A stretch of 35,169 bases of DNA from a virus. Position 1 is the first letter of the stretch. Each line of letters begins with the position of its first letter. The stretch covers positions 1 to 35,169 of the IMG/VR virus record IMGVR_UViG_3300036852_000222; one strand, given 5' to 3'. A model generated the notes under the pieces. It had not been told where the DNA came from. It worked only from the letters and a program-made list of their open reading frames with translations, and did not search any database. The position numbers and the translations under genes were made by a program. Below, piece by piece: positions 1 to 6,544 of the stretch.

Positions 1-1
1 G

Positions 2-229
2 GTGTACGGCAACGCGCAGGTGTACGACACCGCGTGGGTGTGCGGCAACGCGCAGGTGTGCGGCGATGCGCAGGTGTCCGGCGATGCGCAGGTGTACGGC
101 GATGCGCAGGTGTGCGGCGATGCGCAGGTGTACGGCGATGCGCAGGTGTACGGCAACGCGCAGGTGTACGGCGATGCGCGGGTGTGCGGCAACGCGCAGG
201 TGTGCGGCGATGCGCAGGTGTCCGGCGAT
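2..229 (+). repeat. 18-bp in-frame tandem repeat array
   Basis: Twelve full 18-bp units lie head to tail from base 2, followed by a partial thirteenth. Each reads GTG TNC GGC RAY GCG CAG with few changes. Units differ mainly at TAC/TGC/TCC and AAC/GAT, which gives Y/C/S and N/D alternation in the protein. The array starts at the window edge, so copies are probably missing on the left. Such near-identical units can gain or lose copies by slippage without shifting the frame. Confidence 0.9.
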
Positions 230-574
230 CTTAACGATCTGGATTACGTCGCCTCCATTGGCGTGGTTGTCCGCGGCCTGGATCGGAAGATTGCCGCCGC
301 CATCTCACGCAAAGGCTGCGCCCTGAACATGAAGGCCTGGCATACGTGCAACACAACCCATTGTCGCGCCGGATGGGCTATCACCGTCGCGGGAAAGCGC
401 GGGCGGGACCTCGAACGGCAACTCGGCCCATGGCTTTCCGGTGCGGCAATCTACGCCGCGTCTACTGGACGCATCCCTGACTTTTTCGCACCCGACGCAG
501 ATGCATTGGCCGACATCGAATCGTGGGCACGGGCTGAAAAATCGATGTCGATGGACGGGGAGTCGTCGTCATGA
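2..574 (+). CDS. Hexapeptide-repeat phage protein with C-terminal Cys/His domain (5' end probably cut)
   Basis: The first ~76 residues are a near-perfect six-residue repeat of the type YGDAQV/CGNAQV, about 12 copies, as expected of a left-handed beta-helix. The following ~110 residues form a separate domain with C-N-T-T-H-C-R-A-G-W, followed by a segment with A-S-T-G-R-I-P-D-F-F. From memory, similar domains are fused to such repeats in other phage proteins, where the function is unknown. The reading frame is open to base 2 and begins inside the repeat array, so the GTG at 2 is probably not the true start. The stop overlaps the next ATG as ATGA. No enzymatic role can be assigned. Confidence 0.75.
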   Translation: MYGNAQVYDTAWVCGNAQVCGDAQVSGDAQVYGDAQVCGDAQVYGDAQVYGNAQVYGDARVCGNAQVCGDAQVSGDLNDLDYVASIGVVVRGLDRKIAAAISRKGCALNMKAWHTCNTTHCRAGWAITVAGKRGRDLERQLGPWLSGAAIYAASTGRIPDFFAPDADALADIESWARAEKSMSMDGESSS

Positions 575-744
575 CCGCCGAGACGCTACGACTGTTGATC
601 GATGAAGGCCGCTTGATTCGCGGCACGTGGACCGGGACCGATGCCAAGGGCCGCGAGAGGCGGCGGCGGCGGATCGCATCATCGACGTTACGCTCGACAT
701 CCTGTCACGTGAGATTGCCAGCGCGGAGTCGTCCCCGTGCATGA
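571..744 (+). pseudogene. Small phage protein gene with apparent frameshift
   Basis: The gene starts with ATG overlapping the previous stop (ATGA). The first ~35 codons look natural (MTAETLRLLIDEGRLIRG...). After the GGC/CGG-rich run at about 655-672 the frame becomes an arginine run and then low-quality sequence, ending at 744. Shifting frame there gives a natural continuation (DRIIDVTLDILSREIASAE...) that ends at 752. The simplest reading is a one-base indel in the G/C-rich run, either real or from sequencing. A programmed shift is less likely. Function unknown. Confidence 0.5.
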
Positions 745-964
745 GCTGGTAATCGGTCTCGTGACGGGCGGGCTTACCGCGCTTGGGTTCTGGGCGGGCT
801 ACGCCTTCGGCTACCACCGCGGGCTAGAAGACATGGGCGAGGTGGCCGCGGAATGCACCGCGCGAGCCTTGAGCAAGCTGGGGCCACTCGGGACGTTGGT
901 TGCGGCTCACATTGCGGCCGAGCTGAAATACTGCCCTGACGATGTCGCGGGAGAGGTCAATTAA
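737..964 (+). CDS. Small membrane-anchored protein
   Basis: This 75-residue protein has one hydrophobic segment near the N-terminus (about residues 4-24, LVIGLVTGGLTALGFWAGYA) followed by a short soluble tail with two cysteines. The start used is GTG at 737, which lies inside the end of the preceding gene, so the two are probably translated together. It could be a minor membrane protein expressed early in infection. No family is recognised. Confidence 0.6.
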   Translation: MHELVIGLVTGGLTALGFWAGYAFGYHRGLEDMGEVAAECTARALSKLGPLGTLVAAHIAAELKYCPDDVAGEVN

Positions 965-1012
965 AGAGCCCGGGTTGCCAATTCCCAGTGGAAATCCTAC
1001 GCTTTTATCCCT

Positions 1013-1183
1013 GTGAAGTTCAGGCCTCCCGCCTCGGAAGTGTCAGCGTATGCCGAGATGATTCGTCGGCCCGGACCCGTCCGTCGCCTGTCGCGAGACG
1101 AGATCGCCGCGGTCGAACATAAACGAAATCTTGAGCTGTATCGAAACCGGATGCTGCGGCGCGCAATTGTGAAGAAGTGTTAA
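1013..1183 (+). CDS. Small basic hypothetical protein (56 aa)
   Basis: An open frame from GTG at 1013 to TAA at 1181-1183 encodes a charged, probably helical 56-residue protein. It contains the stretches RRLSRDEIAAVEHKRN and ELYRNRMLRRAIVKKC. Amphipathic composition and codon use like the neighbours favour a real gene. No clear Shine-Dalgarno precedes the GTG, and an ATG at about 1052 is an alternative. The basic surface would fit nucleic-acid binding, but that is a guess. Confidence 0.5.
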   Translation: MKFRPPASEVSAYAEMIRRPGPVRRLSRDEIAAVEHKRNLELYRNRMLRRAIVKKC

Positions 1184-1209
1184 GAAGTGTGAAGCCGTAA
1201 GCTACCTAC

Positions 1210-1238
1210 TTGACACCTACAGGGCCGGACGTGGTACT
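1210..1238 (+). promoter_or_regulatory. Weak sigma70-like promoter candidate upstream of the GIY-YIG gene
   Basis: A consensus -35 box TTGACA lies at 1210-1215. At a 17-base spacing the hexamer is GGTACT (1233-1238), a poor -10. The ~180-base stretch 1184-1367 has no other visible gene, so a promoter for the gene starting at 1368 is plausible but only half supported. Confidence 0.25.
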
Positions 1239-1367
1239 CGCGCGATCAGGGTGTCGGCCGGACTGCTAGTACGGGCGACCTAGTCAGGACAAGCATCCGG
1301 GTGAACTTGCCTCATCCGGGTTGCGGCTGCGACAGCGCGGTTTCCTCCCCGGTGCGAGAGAACCGAA

Positions 1368-1895
1368 ATGGGATTCCCTGCCTGGTCTCGACCTCCAATG
1401 ATTCCCGTCGACGTGGACCCCTGCGCACCGCATCACCATTGCGTTTACGCGCTCGTGGATCCGCGTGACAACACAGTTCGTTACGTCGGGTACACCGCGC
1501 AGTACACCGACGCGCGTCTCCGGGATCATCTCGACATGCCAGTTAATCCGCGCGTGCGAAGCTGGCTAACCGAGCTGCGCCGATGCTTCTCCGCCAAGCC
1601 AAGTATTCGCGTTCTGGAGTTTTGCTGTGGCCCAACCTGGGAGGAGCGCGAAGGGCACTGGATAAAGCACTTCCGCCAGCGCGGCCACATCCTGAACATC
1701 GACCCGGGCGGGATTTGCAGGGACGCAAGCGGTCGCCTGTTACCGGGGATAAGGAAACCCAAGTGGCAACAGCGCAAGAAGAAACGAAAGAAGGGAAAGT
1801 CGCACAAGGGAAAGCAGAAGTGGAACGGGAAAATCAGGGACACGTTCGCGGCGTCGCTCGCCGACATCAGCGCCAGGCAGATGGGTCGAGCTTAA
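1368..1895 (+). CDS. GIY-YIG family endonuclease
   Basis: The 175-residue protein carries the GIY-YIG nuclease core. VYAL (26-29) and VRYVG (37-41) form the two-part signature strand pair. Basic R50/R52 follow, then a glutamate-rich helix at 91-98 (WEEREGHW) that should supply the metal-binding Glu, then LN and GG near 109-115. The tail from ~130 is very rich in Lys/Arg and probably binds DNA. The family includes homing endonucleases and phage nucleases that nick or cut DNA. As a free-standing phage gene it may be a homing nuclease or attack host DNA. ATG at 1398 is an alternative start. Confidence 0.75.
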   Translation: MGFPAWSRPPMIPVDVDPCAPHHHCVYALVDPRDNTVRYVGYTAQYTDARLRDHLDMPVNPRVRSWLTELRRCFSAKPSIRVLEFCCGPTWEEREGHWIKHFRQRGHILNIDPGGICRDASGRLLPGIRKPKWQQRKKKRKKGKSHKGKQKWNGKIRDTFAASLADISARQMGRA

Positions 1896-2141
1896 CTCAA
1901 CCCACTGCCGGTAGCGGTGAGAGTTTAACTCACCTACGTGGTAAGGTAGCCCACGCCGCCCGTGCGAGAGCTTCACAGCCATCCGAGCACTTGGGGATGG
2001 GCGCCCGGCGACGCGCCTCTAGCTCTACCTGAAGCAGGGCGTAACCAGTCTGGCAGCTCCAGCAGCATCCGATGGACCGAAGCCAGGCCCGGAGGGCCGT
2101 GAAGCGGTCGGTGCCGGGGGTTTTCGGGACCCGAAGCCACG
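1896..2141. other. Convergent intergenic region with two small hairpins, no gene seen
   Basis: This stretch separates the plus-strand nuclease gene from the minus-strand helicase gene. It holds a 6-bp hairpin at 1916-1934 (GGTGAG / CTCACC, 7-base loop) about 20 bases after the nuclease stop. A second, 5-bp one lies at 2123-2135 (TTCGG / CCGAA), just after the helicase stop. On the minus strand the second is followed by AAAACCCCC rather than a T run. Both are weak candidates for transcription ends. The sequence TTAACTCA occurs twice (near 1892 and 1924). I looked for a tRNA here and could not fold one. Confidence 0.4.
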
Positions 2142-3803
2142 TCACGCTGGCGCCAGCGCCCTCAGGACCTCGTCCTGCGTCAGACGCCGCGAACCAGCAT
2201 CAACGTACGCCCGAAACAGCCTCAAAGCCTCCGCATGGGTCACCTGCTGCGCCGCCACACCCATCTTGGCCAGCCATTCCACGGTGCCGAGACCGGCCCG
2301 CCGCTTGTCCTCAAGGGCCTTCTGGGTCCCAATCAACCGCTTGAATTCCCGCTTCGTACACGCGGGCGGCACCGGAATCCCCTTGTACTTCAGGAGCCCG
2401 AGTTGCCGGGGCGTGGCCATGTCCTCGGGTCTCGGGGCGAGGCGTATCCGAGCCCTATCAGCTCCCAGGCCCACCATCTCGAACACCGTTCGAACCTTCC
2501 CCAGGCGAGCCCTCACGGCCGCTGCTGCACGCGCGGCGTGGGTTTCCTGGATGCGTGACCGGGCATCCTCCAACGCAGCCACGACGCTCCCAGGGGCCTT
2601 CTTGAGCACGTCCCGGGCTACCTTCCGCTCGTCTGGGGTGTACCGCCCCCCGAACAGGTCCACGGACGTGACCAGGTGATGCCGGTCGCCGTTGCACGCG
2701 AGGTCGAACGCCCACGCCACGGGCTTGGGGCTGGCGGCGATGGCCGTGATGCGCTCGGTCGGTGTGGGCTTGTCGTCGATGCCCTCGGGCCAGATTCTCA
2801 TGGGCCGTCCCATGCGCTGTGCGTACCGCGTGCGGCTCTCGGTCGGCGCCGCGTCGAACATCCCCGACAGCCGCGGGTCATCGTAGCCGCGGGTCAGCAT
2901 GTTGCAATTGGCGACGTACTGGATTTCGCCCGCCTCATGGGCGTCGAGGATTCGGTTCACGTCGTCGTCGTCCATGTGCCCGTCGATGGCGGCGGCACAC
3001 CCAGGGCGAAGCTGGTTGAGCGCGCCGGCCGTGACGTGCGCCGTCTTCACCCCGGGCGTGAACACGATGAGCCGGCCGTGGGCGTGGTCCAAGATGCTGC
3101 GAGCAATCTTCGCCGCCTCGGGGGCGATGGCGTCGTCGAGTTGCATGGGGTCGAGGTCCCGGCCGATGGTTCGGATCTTGTCGAGGTCCACGTCCAGCTC
3201 GACCGGGTAGCTGTGAATCGGCGTGAGCCACCCATCCTCGACGGCTTGCACGACGTCGTAGACGTGCGAGACGTGGCCGTTGGTCAGATTCTTCGCCACG
3301 CCAATCCCGTCGGCGCGGTCGGGCGTCGCCGTCGTGTAGACGAACTTGGCCCGCGGGAACGCCGCGCGGAACTTGCGGTAGGTGGGCGCCACCGCCAGGT
3401 CACCCTCGTCGACGATGATCAGGGGGATGTCCTGATATCGGGCGGCGAACTCAGTGAGGCGTTTCCCCCGGCACGACTGGATCGAAGCGCAGATGTACCG
3501 CGAGCCGAAAGCCTTGCGCTCTGCCTTCTCGATGGCGATCTGTTTCCCAGTGGCGGCGGAGAGCTTCCACGCTGCCTGAGTGATGAGGGCGTCACGGTCG
3601 GCGACGACTATCGCCCCGTCGTGCTCCCGCGCTAGTTCGGCGAAGGTTACCGTCTTACCCGAGCCCGTCGGCGCAACGAACATGGTCGCCTGCATGCGCT
3701 TGAGGTCGGCGAGGACGGCGTCCTTCGCTTCCTGCTGGTACGGCCGGAGGCGCAGGAGCCCCTCCGGCTTGAACAGGTACTGCTGGCGTGGGTCGGGCTT
3801 CAC
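2142..3803 (-). CDS. SF2 DEAD-like helicase with DEGD motif II
   Basis: A 553-residue superfamily 2 helicase that uses ATP to remodel DNA or RNA. In order: a Q-like LRPYQQEA (19-26), Walker A APTGSGKT (44-51), motif II DEGD (132-135), motif III TTATP (157-161), and motif VI QRMGRPMR (329-336). A ~200-residue C-terminal part with no recognised domain follows. Motif II is DEGD instead of DEAH/DECH. The start chosen is GTG at 3803, which overlaps the upstream stop as GTGA; a longer frame to 3881 would overlap the upstream gene. It is the last gene of the RHH-led minus-strand operon. Likely roles are phage replication, recombination or repair. Confidence 0.85.
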   Translation of the reverse strand: MKPDPRQQYLFKPEGLLRLRPYQQEAKDAVLADLKRMQATMFVAPTGSGKTVTFAELAREHDGAIVVADRDALITQAAWKLSAATGKQIAIEKAERKAFGSRYICASIQSCRGKRLTEFAARYQDIPLIIVDEGDLAVAPTYRKFRAAFPRAKFVYTTATPDRADGIGVAKNLTNGHVSHVYDVVQAVEDGWLTPIHSYPVELDVDLDKIRTIGRDLDPMQLDDAIAPEAAKIARSILDHAHGRLIVFTPGVKTAHVTAGALNQLRPGCAAAIDGHMDDDDVNRILDAHEAGEIQYVANCNMLTRGYDDPRLSGMFDAAPTESRTRYAQRMGRPMRIWPEGIDDKPTPTERITAIAASPKPVAWAFDLACNGDRHHLVTSVDLFGGRYTPDERKVARDVLKKAPGSVVAALEDARSRIQETHAARAAAAVRARLGKVRTVFEMVGLGADRARIRLAPRPEDMATPRQLGLLKYKGIPVPPACTKREFKRLIGTQKALEDKRRAGLGTVEWLAKMGVAAQQVTHAEALRLFRAYVDAGSRRLTQDEVLRALAPA

Positions 3804-4081
3804 GCGAATGGCTCGGCGTTGTACCGGATGAGTTCCCGTACGTCGGGCATGGCGTCGAGAGCGAACAGCCGGCGAAGCCACGCCGCCAGCCTGCCCACCT
3901 CCACTGTCTCATTGCCCAGGTCATCTAGCGGCCATATCTCAGTGGAGCCGTGGCAGCGGGCCCGCACGACGATGCCCCCAGACGAATCCTGATAGACCGA
4001 GATGACCGGGAGGCGCCCGCACGCCGGACAGTCGCGCACCATCCGTCTGGCGATGTCCCCAATCATGGTGTGCCCGATCAC
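3800..4081 (-). CDS. Hypothetical protein with CPACG zinc-knuckle
   Basis: A 93-residue protein with a CPACG motif near residue 18 and a single later Cys-His (RARCHGS), so metal binding is possible but incomplete. The second half is helical (AAWLRRLFALDAM...). Start is GTG at 4081, three bases after the upstream stop; an ATG at 4066 is the alternative. Its stop overlaps the helicase start (GTGA), which suggests coupled expression. No family is recognised. Confidence 0.6.
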   Translation of the reverse strand: MIGHTMIGDIARRMVRDCPACGRLPVISVYQDSSGGIVVRARCHGSTEIWPLDDLGNETVEVGRLAAWLRRLFALDAMPDVRELIRYNAEPFA

Positions 4082-4084
4082 AGG

Positions 4085-4426
4085 TCACCCGTTCGTGACC
4101 GTCCACGAGGCCACGAGGCTCACGGCTTCCTTGTCGTCCGTGCGCAGCTCCAGCTCGGCGTCCGCCGGCAGGCGCAGGAGACGTTTCAGGTCCGCCTCCA
4201 GGAACGTCAGCTCTTTCACCACCGTCTTCGTGACGGTGACCTTGAGCGCGAGGCCCTTGGGCGCCCGGGTGCGCGGCGGCTTCGGCGGGGGCTCGGGCAT
4301 CTCGCGCTCCGTCGGGGTCAGTAGCAGCGGGGCGGGCCCACCATTCGCATCGGTCGTGCTCATCGGTTCCTCCAGGCTGACAGGTTCCTCGGTTCCATCG
4401 CCTCGAATGAGGACGACGCTGATCAT
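4085..4426 (-). CDS. Hypothetical protein, proline-rich linker plus alpha/beta tail
   Basis: A 113-residue protein. The first ~60 residues are loose and proline-rich (PEPPPKPPRTRAPKG). The rest alternates strand- and helix-like segments (LALKVTVTKTVVKELTFLEADLKRLL). The ATG at 4426 was chosen because it overlaps the preceding stop as ATGA. Function not recognised. Confidence 0.6.
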   Translation of the reverse strand: MISVVLIRGDGTEEPVSLEEPMSTTDANGGPAPLLLTPTEREMPEPPPKPPRTRAPKGLALKVTVTKTVVKELTFLEADLKRLLRLPADAELELRTDDKEAVSLVASWTVTNG

Positions 4427-4533
4427 GGCGCCAGCAGCATCCCCATCCACAGCCACGTCGACATGCACAGCCCGAGTACCAGCGCGGCGTATCCTGCCGC
4501 CTGCCAGTAGTCGGGGCGCGGCTCGAACATCAC
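4423..4533 (-). CDS. Membrane microprotein (36 aa)
   Basis: A 36-residue frame that overlaps the upstream stop at its start (GTGA, GTG at 4533) and the downstream ATG at its end (ATGA). After ten polar residues comes one hydrophobic stretch, AGYAALVLGLCMSTWLWMGMLL, which would span the membrane once. The double overlap and the TM segment argue that it is a real gene although very short. A second ATG lies one codon in. Function unknown. Confidence 0.55.
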   Translation of the reverse strand: MMFEPRPDYWQAAGYAALVLGLCMSTWLWMGMLLAP

Positions 4534-4841
4534 GCCGACACCGCCGGCAGGTTCCGCGCCTTGGCCCGCGCCTGCTGCTCGCGTGTGATCTGCCTGCACC
4601 CTGGGCACGTCACGAAGCGCAGCACCGTCGAGCATCGAGCCCCATCCCGTTCCTTCGCCCCGCAGACGTAGACCCCCGGCGTCGGCCCGCGGGACAGCCG
4701 GTGCAGGAGCGGCCTCGTCACCGTCGCCTTCGCAGGAATGAGGCAGCCGATGTGCCACGACCCCTTCAGCGCCGGCAGGCTGGTACTCGTATTGGCACCC
4801 CGCTCGCCGCACCCGCGGCACACACGATTGACCGCGCTCAC
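4530..4841 (-). CDS. Cysteine-rich zinc-ribbon-like protein
   Basis: A 103-residue protein with seven cysteines: C8/C11 (CRGC), C33, C60, C70, and C79/C82 (CPGC). The paired CxxC knuckles suggest one or two bound zinc ions. The C-terminus is basic and helical. The start is GTG at 4841, overlapping the RHH gene stop as GTGA; the longer frame reaching 5087 would run across the RHH gene. It could be a DNA- or RNA-binding accessory factor, but no family is identified. Confidence 0.6.
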   Translation of the reverse strand: MSAVNRVCRGCGERGANTSTSLPALKGSWHIGCLIPAKATVTRPLLHRLSRGPTPGVYVCGAKERDGARCSTVLRFVTCPGCRQITREQQARAKARNLPAVSA

Positions 4842-5023
4842 AGCCGACCCATCCCGGTGACCGCCGCAGCCTGCGCGAGGATGAGCCCCCGGATCCATTC
4901 CGTCGGCTCCAGATGACCGTACGCCGTCGCCGCCCGACGAATCCTCGCCGCCTGCGCGTCGTCGACATAGATGGTGAACCTGCGCCGCTTCCGTTTCGCC
5001 GGTGATACCCTTGGTCGTCCCAT
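4838..5023 (-). CDS. Ribbon-helix-helix (CopG/Arc-like) transcription regulator
   Basis: A 61-residue protein with the size and layout of an RHH repressor. It has a basic N-terminal arm (MGRPRVSPAKRKRRR), one beta strand RFTIYVDD (15-22), and two helices (about 23-36 and 41-56). Such proteins dimerise and insert the paired strands into the major groove at short inverted repeats. A perfect dyad lies 33 bases upstream of its start and overlaps its own -35 box, so autoregulation plus control of the divergent operon is likely. ATG at 5023 was chosen; TTG at 5032 is possible but falls inside the -10 box. Confidence 0.7.
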   Translation of the reverse strand: MGRPRVSPAKRKRRRFTIYVDDAQAARIRRAATAYGHLEPTEWIRGLILAQAAAVTGMGRL

Positions 5024-5031
5024 GGGAATCA

Positions 5032-5060
5032 ACTCTACCGACGATATTTAGCGTAGTCAA
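5032..5060 (-). promoter_or_regulatory. Minus-strand promoter for the RHH-helicase operon
   Basis: On the minus strand, TTGACT (5060-5055) and TAGAGT (5037-5032) are separated by exactly 17 bases, a good sigma70-type match. A start about seven bases beyond the -10 would fall at about 5025, only two bases before the ATG at 5023. The transcript would then be leaderless or nearly so. Confidence 0.55.
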
Positions 5061-5077
5061 CGCCTTTTTACGTTGAC
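5056..5077. promoter_or_regulatory. 22-bp operator dyad between divergent operons
   Basis: GTCAACG (5056-5062) and CGTTGAC (5071-5077) form a perfect 7-bp inverted repeat around the 8-base spacer CCTTTTTA. Each half overlaps one -35 box: TTGACT of the leftward promoter and TTGACA of the rightward one. A repressor bound here would block both. The adjacent RHH gene is the obvious candidate regulator. Confidence 0.6.
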
Positions 5078-5101
5078 ACCAATCCATGGTCGAGGTAGGA
5101 G
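5073..5101 (+). promoter_or_regulatory. Plus-strand promoter candidate for the recombination operon
   Basis: A consensus TTGACA lies at 5073-5078. At 17-base spacing the -10 would be TAGGAG (5096-5101), which keeps only the leading TA. The proposed -10 is also part of the first 14-bp repeat copy. The strong -35 and the position before a long operon support a promoter, but the -10 is poor, so an activator or a variant host sigma factor may be needed. Confidence 0.35.
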
Positions 5102-5123
5102 TAGGAACCTAGGAGTAGGAACC
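5096..5123 (+). repeat. Perfect tandem 14-bp repeat with duplicated Shine-Dalgarno
   Basis: TAGGAGTAGGAACC occurs twice back to back and ends directly before the ATG at 5124. Each copy contains AGGAG, so the leader has two Shine-Dalgarno cores 14 bases apart, the nearer one well placed for the ATG. If transcription starts from the 5073 promoter, it would begin near the junction of the two copies. Confidence 0.85.
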
Positions 5124-5492
5124 ATGGAGGACATCGCGATGCCGGAGAAACGAGAGAGGTACATTGCGCAGGCGATGGCAGCGACGGCCGATATCGATGC
5201 GATGGTGTGGAGCGAGGCGGTCATCGATGGCCTCGGGACGCGCGACCGCTTCGAGCTGCTGAAAGAGCTGAGGGGCCTCGGGTGCCAGCTCGAACACACG
5301 CCGTTCGGGTACCGGGTCTACAAGCTCAAGACCTCGGTCGCCGACACGGCCATCATGGTGGACATGGTGAGGGCCGGCATCATGGTGCGGGAGGGCGAGG
5401 TCGTCACCGAGGCGTTGGCGCTGGAGCGGGCCAAGAATATCGTGATGGGCCTGGGCGGAGCTTTCGACTTCATGCGCCGGGTGTTCTCGTGA
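5124..5492 (+). CDS. Hypothetical protein, first gene of recombination operon
   Basis: A 122-residue soluble protein starting MEDIAMPEKRERY. ATG 5124 follows a strong AGGAG; ATG 5139 is an alternative, and the frame upstream to 5073 is rejected because it contains the promoter and repeats. The middle is alpha/beta-like (RFELLKELRGLGCQLEHTPFGYRVYKL) and the C-terminus helical. Its stop overlaps the annealase start (GTGA), so it may work with recombination, but no family is recognised. Confidence 0.65.
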   Translation: MEDIAMPEKRERYIAQAMAATADIDAMVWSEAVIDGLGTRDRFELLKELRGLGCQLEHTPFGYRVYKLKTSVADTAIMVDMVRAGIMVREGEVVTEALALERAKNIVMGLGGAFDFMRRVFS

Positions 5493-6544
5493 GTGCTCCC
5501 GGGAAAGATCTGGTGGTCGCGCCACCGGCCGGGACGACGCAGGAGGAGCGTCCAACGTACCTCAAGGGATTCGACGGCATCGCCTCGGAACCCTTCCCGG
5601 ATGAGGTACGGAAGATTCTCGCGGAGCCGGTGGTGGAGACGGACGTCGAGATCAAGCCCGACGGCATCGTGTTCCTGCCCGGCGTGGCGTGGCGGCGCAT
5701 CCTGACACGGGCCTTCGGCGCTGGCGGGTGGGCGATTGCGCCGCGTGGCCCGTCCCGGGTGATGGGCAACATCGTCATCTATCATGGAGCACTCTACGCG
5801 CTCGGGCGGTTCGTGGGCGAGGCGGTGGGAGAGTGCTTCTATCGCGAGAACAACGCGAACATGTCATACGCCTCGTGCGTCGAGGGCGCCCGGACGGACT
5901 GCATCGGGCGCATCGCGAAAGACCTGGGATACGGGGCCGAGATGTGGGACGGGAACTGGAGGGAGCAGTGGAAAGCGAAGTACGCGACCAGCTACCAGGA
6001 TCGGGAAGGGAAGACGCGGTGGAAGCTCAAGCAGCGAGTGAGCAACCCGCACGACCTCATGGCAGGCGCGGGTGGAGTTGCCCCGCCTGCGGAGACGAAG
6101 TCGCCGAGTCCCTCGTCACCACCGCCGGCCGAGCGGGAACCTTCGTCGACGTCCGGTGTCGCCCCTGTGGGCGTTGGTATCGCGTCTCCGGGTAGTGCCG
6201 CCCCATCGGCTGCGAGTGCGGCTCCCGCGAGTTCACCGTCGGCCGAGCCTCCGACCGAGTCGCCTACTGCTCCCGCTGCGGCACCGAGCGGCAGCTCTGA
6301 CCTAGCGAGCGACCAGGCCAAGGCTGATGTCCGCGGCGTCATCAAGGCGCTGACCTGGACGAAGGCGTTCATCCGGCTGACGTTCCGCCAGTGGTTCGGG
6401 GACGCGGTCGGCACCGCCCCCAACCCCATCGAGGCGCTGACGCAGGCCCAGGCCGAGGCGGGGTACCTGCTGCTCAAGATGTACGGCGGCGACGGCTACG
6501 ACGCACTGGTGGCGGAGTTGAGGGCGCAGGGGCGGATCCGATGA
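5489..6544 (+). CDS. Mgm101/Rad52-superfamily single-strand annealing protein
   Basis: A 351-residue protein whose residues ~25-165 match the mitochondrial Mgm101 recombinase family. Key motifs are EIKPDG (54-59), FLPGVAWRRIL (62-72), FGAGGW (76-81), and a GARTDCIGRIAKDLG-type helix ending in EMWD (133-154). These proteins form rings and anneal complementary single strands, as Redbeta and Rad52 do. A long Pro/Ser/Ala linker (~195-270) joins a small C-terminal helical domain (~275-351) that may bind a partner. GTG at 5489 overlaps the previous stop. Two genes downstream is a resection-type nuclease, the usual partner. Confidence 0.85.
   Translation: MSAPGKDLVVAPPAGTTQEERPTYLKGFDGIASEPFPDEVRKILAEPVVETDVEIKPDGIVFLPGVAWRRILTRAFGAGGWAIAPRGPSRVMGNIVIYHGALYALGRFVGEAVGECFYRENNANMSYASCVEGARTDCIGRIAKDLGYGAEMWDGNWREQWKAKYATSYQDREGKTRWKLKQRVSNPHDLMAGAGGVAPPAETKSPSPSSPPPAEREPSSTSGVAPVGVGIASPGSAAPSAASAAPASSPSAEPPTESPTAPAAAPSGSSDLASDQAKADVRGVIKALTWTKAFIRLTFRQWFGDAVGTAPNPIEALTQAQAEAGYLLLKMYGGDGYDALVAELRAQGRIR

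Noticed and set aside
1896-2141. tRNA-like stretch
   Set aside because: Short tRNA-like words are present, but I could not fit acceptor, anticodon and T arms on either strand.
2072-2344. Plus-strand frame opposite the helicase end
   Set aside because: Proline/arginine-rich, low-quality sequence that lies opposite the well-supported helicase gene.
2676-3635. 319-codon plus-strand frame opposite the helicase
   Set aside because: Long only because of high GC and codon bias; the helicase motifs lie on the other strand.
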